64,000 nt of DNA, taken from assembly GCA_032690845.1 (NCBI GenBank), contig CM064429.1, positions 19,425,013 through 19,489,012 on the forward strand. The letters run 5' to 3'. The notes under the pieces were generated by a model that saw nothing but the letters and a program-made list of their open reading frames with translations, did no database searches and had not been told where the DNA came from. The position numbers and the translations under genes were made by a program. The stretch comes from Eleusine coracana subsp. coracana. Its lineage: Eukaryota > Streptophyta > Magnoliopsida > Poales > Poaceae. Shown piece after piece: positions 59,942 to 64,000 of the stretch. Within the stretch, counting starts at the first letter, position 1; each line of letters starts with the position of its first letter.

Positions 59942-60596
59942 ATGGATGGTCCTAAGTCAAACAAACCCTCTAACTACGTCGATGATCTAGAAAGACTCTT
60001 TCACAAGAAGAGAACAGCGGAGAAGAGAAGCAAGTCACTTGGAGATTTAGAAGCACCGCGCAACACCTCGAGTATTATTCATAGTAGAAGACCCAGTTCA
60101 AGAGCAAGAAGAAGAGGAGGTGGCAGAGGTACCTATGGTTAATTGTCTCAAGCCACAATTGACTAGTGTTATGTCCCGTCATATATTCACAAATCTCAAT
60201 TTGCCTGAATTAGAGCCCACGGGTATGTGTTTGGAGTTAGCGGGTCAATTGGTACGCTTCCCTGATGGAATTGCTGAGGATGTGCCTATTCAAATTAGAG
60301 ATCACATCGTCCCTGTTGATTTTATTGTGCTTGATATGGATAAGAGGACGAGGACCCCGTTGATCTTAGGCAGACCCTTCTTGAGGACAGCAAAGGCAAG
60401 TATTGATGTTGAGAGTGGTGAGTTAAGCTTCGATATAAGTGGGAGTCCCTACTCTTTCAAGTGTCGCCTAAAGGGAGAAGAGTGTCGTGCTATTGATGAA
60501 ATAAAGAGATACAAGACACCATGGCATCGTGGCGTCGAAAGTAATTGGAGGGGATGTATGGATAGGTCGTCCAAGCTATATGAACCATGGAGATAA
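59942..60596 (+). pseudogene. Athila-like gag scrap and defective retropepsin region
   Basis: An ATG at 59942 opens a short basic frame (SNYVDDLERLFHKKRTAEKR). By about 60090 the coding frame has shifted to an acidic stretch (EDPVQEQEEEEV) that leads into VPMVNCLKP (first in-frame ATG 60135). The protease-like part reads SVMSRHIFTNLNL, LVRFPDGIAEDV, VDFIVLDMD and LILGRPFLRTA, which is the Athila/Tat retropepsin with its flap and ILGRPF motifs. The catalytic Asp loop that should precede SVMSRH is missing, so it cannot be an active protease. It stops at 60596 with no polymerase following. Confidence 0.75.
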
Positions 60597-60661
60597 GATA
60601 ACCTTGTAGTGTCGCGGCCTCACATCCCGCACCGCAACACTAAGGATTGATTGTTTGCGGG

Positions 60662-60805
60662 GAGGTCAAGCTCTTTGACCTCTAAATAACTAGAGCGTTC
60701 TTGGGAGGCAACCCAATGATCGGGGGATTTAGAAGTTATTTAGTGCTTATGGGAGGGCAACCCATTTGATTTAGTTAATTAGTGCTAGCCGGGAGGGCAA
60801 TCCGG
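60662..60805 (+). other. Four small hairpins in post-protease spacer
   Basis: GAGGTCAA...TTGACCTC at 60662-60682; TGGG-AGGCAA-CCCA at 60702-60715; TGGG-AGGGCAA-CCCA at 60750-60764; CCGG-GAGGGCAAT-CCGG at 60789-60805. Loops are conserved while stems vary in a paired manner. Athila elements carry a GGGAGGCAACCC phrase after pol, so these may be repeated descendants of it. Confidence 0.75.
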
Positions 60806-60839
60806 TGTTTTTAAATTTATTTGCTTGTGATAAAAACAA

Positions 60840-61815
60840 TCTCCCGAATAAAAAAAATAGAAAAGTATGTGCTTAATTCTTGTGTGCTCTTGCGTTGTCT
60901 GTTTATTCGTGCAAAACTGTGTATTGCCCAAGTCAGGACAGAAGGTCGACGACGCCCAGAATTGAAGGAGTGCTAAAAATCAACCAGCACAGTAATTTTC
61001 AGAGACGAAGCTATTTTCAAGGTAATCAAAAATCTTTTTGAATTAATTTTTTGTGTGTAAAATGGTTGCTAAATAACGTAGGAAAGGATGAAGACCAACA
61101 TCTAGCGAAGAAGCGAGGGGCTAGAAGCAAAAACGGACGTCGCGCCGATGGGCGCGAGTCAGCGCCGATCGGCGCGGTCACCAGATGAGCCCCGATACGT
61201 ATGCCAATACTACAGGAACATTGGAGAAGTGGAAATTAGGTGAAAGAGATGAACACGAGGCTTTAGAATCAGCGCCGGACCAAAAGACGAGGTGCAAGGG
61301 ACTTGTGTCGTTCGGCGCCCTACTGCGCCGATCGGCACAGGTACCCATGCGGTTCCCAAATGGGTGACAAAGGCAGCAGGCATTGATTTTGAGGAACAGG
61401 TATGATTATTATGTAGGTGTGCAGTGCAGAGGAGACACGGAATTGAAGAAAAGCTGAAAAAGAGACAGCGCGTCGATCGGCGCGGGCTCGCGCCAATTAG
61501 CGCAGCCAACAAGACATCATGATTCCGTGTTGTTCCCCTGCCAACCAACATGATGTGCCGGAAAGAGACATAAAGGATGGGAATCAAGCACCAGAGTGGT
61601 CAAAGCATTCAAAATTTGAATTGTGCTGATCGACGCAGGTACCCGTGCCAATCGGCGCGCTCTCAAAGTTTAAAATTTTACGGCGGTTCCTTCTCCTGGA
61701 AGTTTCCCACACTATAAAAGGGAGGCCAGGCGCCTCCAGTTCAGCACACCATCCTGGTAATCTCTCCACCTTCCCCACTACCCATGATCTCGCACACGTT
61801 CCGCAATTTTCGCAG
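60840..61815 (+). other. Non-coding spacer of the Athila-like derivative
   Basis: No coding sequence supported. It contains four of the five palindrome doublets (61142-61175, 61305-61338, 61470-61503, 61623-61658). Apparent frames here are short. The sequence AATTTTCGCAG just before the ATG at 61816 could also act as a splice acceptor. Confidence 0.55.
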
Positions 61816-63168
61816 ATGGATCGTCTCCGCTCCTCCGTCGGCAAGTTGGGCAAGAGGCTGCGCCGGGGAAGCAGTTCCGGTGGCAGCAGCGAGTCGAGCG
61901 GTGACTCCTCGGCGAGGGGTGGCTCCAATGCTCGCGATGACATGTCGGTGGGTGGTGCATCCGCTGGCTTGGCGGCGGTGACATATGAGATCCGCGCCCG
62001 CCACTCCGTCTCCGACGCGTCCCTTCCAACGGGGCATGCTACGAGGAGCCAAACGGCGGCAAGCCGTGGGGTTCCCACATCACCACCACCGCCGGCATTC
62101 ATGCCGCGCACGGTGGAGGAGTGCTTCACCCTCCTGAGCACGGAGGAGCAGCGGCACTACCTCGCGGTGGGGGGAAGGTTCGTCCCCAACTTCGACTTGG
62201 ACGAGATCTTCCTCACCTCGATCGGCATGTGGGAGGACTTAAGGAGGATGCTAGACAACCTCGGCTGGGTGGATTTCCACCTCCTCCCCATGGACTACAA
62301 CCTCGACGTCGTCACCGAGGTTGCCTCTACGATGAGGCTTGGCACCGTCGAAGACGATAGCGAGGCCGTCAATTTCCGCATCCACGACATCAGCTACACG
62401 GTGACCATGGAGGCGGCAGCTCAAGCCTTCGGCTTCGACGTCAACGCCGACGTCGGCGGCATCTTGGGACGTGGGGAGTTGGACTCCTTTTGGAGGCGGC
62501 TCTCGTTTGTAGAAGAAATGAAGCGCGGAAACATTCGCAACCCGACCATTCAAGTCTTCCATCGGTGGTTGGCGGTGCGCATAGGCGACAAGGTCGACTC
62601 CAGCAACGTCACCGATGCAGACTTGCGGTGGCTCTTCAACGCCATCGTGAGTCCGTCTCATTGCAACCCCATGTTGGTGATGGTGCGGGGTTGGCTCGAC
62701 AAGAGGGGCAAGGCAAGCAAGAAGTTGGCCTTCGGGGCCTATCTTCAACGCCTAGCAGCCCTCGTCTACGACGGCGACGGACCGGGAGGACGCAATGACA
62801 AGTGGGAGTGCGTCATAGAGATCGGAGAGAATATGACTCGTGACAATATTGTCACGGGAAGTGTTCGCGCCGGCTTCCATGTCAGCGGCACCAAAGTAAA
62901 GCTCCCGTGTGCGGAGTTAGGAGTTTTCCTCCCTCGCAAGCTGGAGGGAGGAAATTGGCTTGAGGAAGGTATCCTGGAGGGGGGGCCGAGTTCTCAAGGA
63001 CCGCCGTGGGCGGGTTTGACAGCTGGACACATCTACTGCAGCCGGCGGCGAATGGGACTCCTAGGGGTCACGCCAGGAGTCTCACCAGTACTAGTCAGGG
63101 TGGAGCGACACAGCGGGCGGTTCACAGCCCTTTGCACCGATCGGCGCAGGCGACGCGCCGGTCGGCGC
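61142..63168. repeat. Five doublets of a 14-bp GCGCCGATCGGCGC palindrome
   Basis: Copies start at 61142/61162, 61305/61325, 61470/61490, 61623/61645 and 63134/63155. Within each doublet the start-to-start offset is 20-22 bp. The copy at 61162-61175 is a perfect dyad; the others carry one to four changes. The last doublet lies inside the 3' part of the ORF. Confidence 0.85.
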
Positions 63169-63414
63169 ACCCTACTACAGCGCGAGTATCGACTACAGGT
63201 ACCAAGGGCGTGTACCAGTGGTGCCTCCTATACCTGGTGTAGACTTTTTCGTGCCCATGCAGGGGTACCTCGTCAACAACATGCACTACATCGAGCGCTT
63301 GGAGGAAGCCACATCCCAATGGAGGTACAACCACGATGCGATGGTGGACGAGTTCGAGCGATTCAAGGCGCGGTGCTATGGCTTCGATCAGCCACCGACT
63401 CCACTTTCGGATGA
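61816..63414 (+). CDS. Athila ORF1-like protein (532 codons, 3' end frameshifted)
   Basis: The ATG at 61816 opens 532 codons; the upstream extension has only a GTG. The N-terminus is Ser/Gly/Arg-rich and probably disordered. From about residue 95 a folded domain runs VEECFTLLSTEEQRHYLAVG, FDLDEIFLTSIGMWEDLRRM, VNFRIHDISYTVTMEAAAQA and FHRWLAVRIGD. This arrangement (a short-named protein followed by a VxFRLxxxxYxLTxxxFxxxxGF segment) is that of the plant Athila ORF1 family, whose function is unknown to me. After a G7 run (62977-62983) the frame loses sense. The plausible C-terminus (GVDFFVPMQGYLVNN, then a helical QWRYNHDAMVDEFERF) lies in another frame and stops at 63418, so at least one frameshift has occurred. 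Confidence 0.6.
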   Translation: MDRLRSSVGKLGKRLRRGSSSGGSSESSGDSSARGGSNARDDMSVGGASAGLAAVTYEIRARHSVSDASLPTGHATRSQTAASRGVPTSPPPPAFMPRTVEECFTLLSTEEQRHYLAVGGRFVPNFDLDEIFLTSIGMWEDLRRMLDNLGWVDFHLLPMDYNLDVVTEVASTMRLGTVEDDSEAVNFRIHDISYTVTMEAAAQAFGFDVNADVGGILGRGELDSFWRRLSFVEEMKRGNIRNPTIQVFHRWLAVRIGDKVDSSNVTDADLRWLFNAIVSPSHCNPMLVMVRGWLDKRGKASKKLAFGAYLQRLAALVYDGDGPGGRNDKWECVIEIGENMTRDNIVTGSVRAGFHVSGTKVKLPCAELGVFLPRKLEGGNWLEEGILEGGPSSQGPPWAGLTAGHIYCSRRRMGLLGVTPGVSPVLVRVERHSGRFTALCTDRRRRRAGRRTLLQREYRLQVPRACTSGASYTWCRLFRAHAGVPRQQHALHRALGGSHIPMEVQPRCDGGRVRAIQGAVLWLRSATDSTFG

Positions 63415-63540
63415 CTAGAGTGCCTAGGAGTTGGCACGTGTATCGTTTTCCCGGTTTGCGTTTTCTTTTATCTTTTTCAATCTTTTTCTTTATTTTCTTA
63501 TGTGTGTGTGAGCGGGTTGGGAAACCATGTATCGGGTGTG

Positions 63541-63655
63541 TTTACTTTCATGCAAGTGTGTTAATAGTAGTTTTATTTTCATGCAAGTGTGTTAGTAGTA
63601 GTTTCATTTTCATGCAAGTGTGTTAGTTGTTGTTTTATTTTTATGCAAGTGTGTG
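63541..63655. repeat. Four-copy 31-bp tandem repeat
   Basis: CATGCAAGTGTGTTA begins at about 63549, 63580, 63611 and 63643, each followed by a T/A/G spacer (AGTAGTTTTATTTT). It lies just after the ORF, in what would be its 3' untranslated region. Confidence 0.85.
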
Positions 63656-63659
63656 CAAA

Positions 63660-64000
63660 AATCATCACCATGTATTCAAGTTTCGATCTTAATATAATGG
63701 TGGCGGTTATGCTCTTTTAGGAGAATTGAATTATTTATTCTTTCTTGAAAAGTGTTGATGAAGATCAAATAATGTTGAGCATTGAATAAAATTTTGAACT
63801 TACAGTTAATGATTATTCGACAAATATGTCTTATGTGGAGCAGTTTTGAGTATCCATGTGCTTCATTTGTGTTGTCCAGTTTGTGATGATAACTTAGTAC
63901 CAATCTTTTCATAAATAAATTTTCATGTTATGAACTTTGGAATTTATTGTTTCAAGATCCTTACCTACCAATGCCATATTTTGAACAATACTCATGAACC
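63660..64000. other. No gene recognised
   Basis: AT-rich sequence to the window end, presumably still inside the Athila-like element. No LTR start recognised. Confidence 0.4.

Larger units (their letters stand above)
59694..64000 (+). mobile_element. Athila-like Gypsy derivative lacking RT/IN, runs to window end
   Basis: An LTR-like tail (about 59694-59809, ending ACCAACA) precedes TGGCGCCGTTGCTGGGGA at 59823-59840, the primer-binding phrase of Athila/Tat elements. Downstream come a gag-like scrap, a defective retropepsin region (to 60596), a hairpin-rich spacer with GGGAGGCAACCC (60662-60805), a 1 kb non-coding stretch with paired palindromes, and a 532-codon ORF. Reverse transcriptase, RNase H and integrase are absent. 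No 3' LTR is visible before 64000. The 5' LTR is probably truncated or interrupted at the LINE junction. Confidence 0.65.

Noticed and set aside
61645..61815. GTG-initiated N-terminal extension of the ORF1-like protein
   Set aside because: No ATG; it overlaps a palindrome copy. The first ATG at 61816 is preferred for a plant gene.
61584..62141. Minus-strand 185-codon frame
   Set aside because: Antisense shadow of the ORF1-like gene, without motifs.
63541..63655. Regularly spaced repeats resembling a CRISPR array
   Set aside because: Units are contiguous tandem repeats without unique spacers, in a plant retroelement.

Overview
The window looks like a transposon-rich intergenic region of a grass (Poaceae) nuclear genome. 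It holds spliced genes with high-GC first exons, Stowaway-, Tourist-, hAT- and Mutator-type MITEs with intact target-site duplications (TSDs), a Helitron, CACTA elements with subterminal repeats, a Sirevirus-like LTR, an Athila-like element and a 12 kb LTR element with 3.7 kb LTRs. I cannot name the species from sequence alone. No tRNA, rRNA, CRISPR array or bacterial-type operon was seen. Many computed open frames here begin at GTG or TTG and are not gene models.

Only two genes look intact. The first is a small secreted DIR1-like lipid-transfer protein at 11541-11846 (+), with a TATA box about 130 bp upstream. The second is an eight-exon ABCG half-transporter at 43304-47588 (+), 702 residues by my splice model. 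Each is followed by a broken partial duplicate. The 3' flank of the lipid-transfer gene recurs at about 13140-13435 without its coding sequence. A damaged copy of ABCG exon 3 lies at 47925-48330.

Layout. 1-7300: unassigned DNA with a CACTA mini-element (1564-1726), a solo LTR with a 5-bp TSD (3578-4134) and minisatellites. 7334-9105: Sirevirus-like LTR with about ten degenerate palindromes. 9560-9970: LTR remnant with a primer-binding site. 11.4-13.8 kb: lipid-transfer gene, duplicated flank, GC-rich CACTA-like insert, hAT MITE. 14.1-16.6 kb: decayed Gypsy-type LTR. 17.4-18.8 kb: two long-TIR Mutator-type elements. 19.2-20.4 kb: Helitron with internal duplications. 20.8-35.45 kb: nested stack, a LINE broken by a CACTA element that is itself broken by a minus-strand 12 kb LTR element lacking pol. 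35.9-42.9 kb: two further non-autonomous CACTA-like elements, a Tourist MITE and a Stowaway MITE. 43.2-48.4 kb: ABCG gene and pseudogene. 49.4-51.0 kb: segment flanked by inverted repeats, with possible minus-strand exons. 51.65-56.9 kb: decayed En/Spm CACTA element (minus) with a Ulp1-like protease and transposase-associated domains. 56.9-59.7 kb: 5'-truncated LINE (minus). 59.7 kb to the window end: Athila-like Gypsy derivative without reverse transcriptase or integrase.

The most unusual signals are paired short palindromes in the Athila-like derivative (five doublets of a 14-bp dyad), the palindrome array of the Sirevirus-like LTR, and three hairpins at 60.7-60.8 kb whose stems differ but remain paired. 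These sit in two unrelated retroelement lineages within one window.
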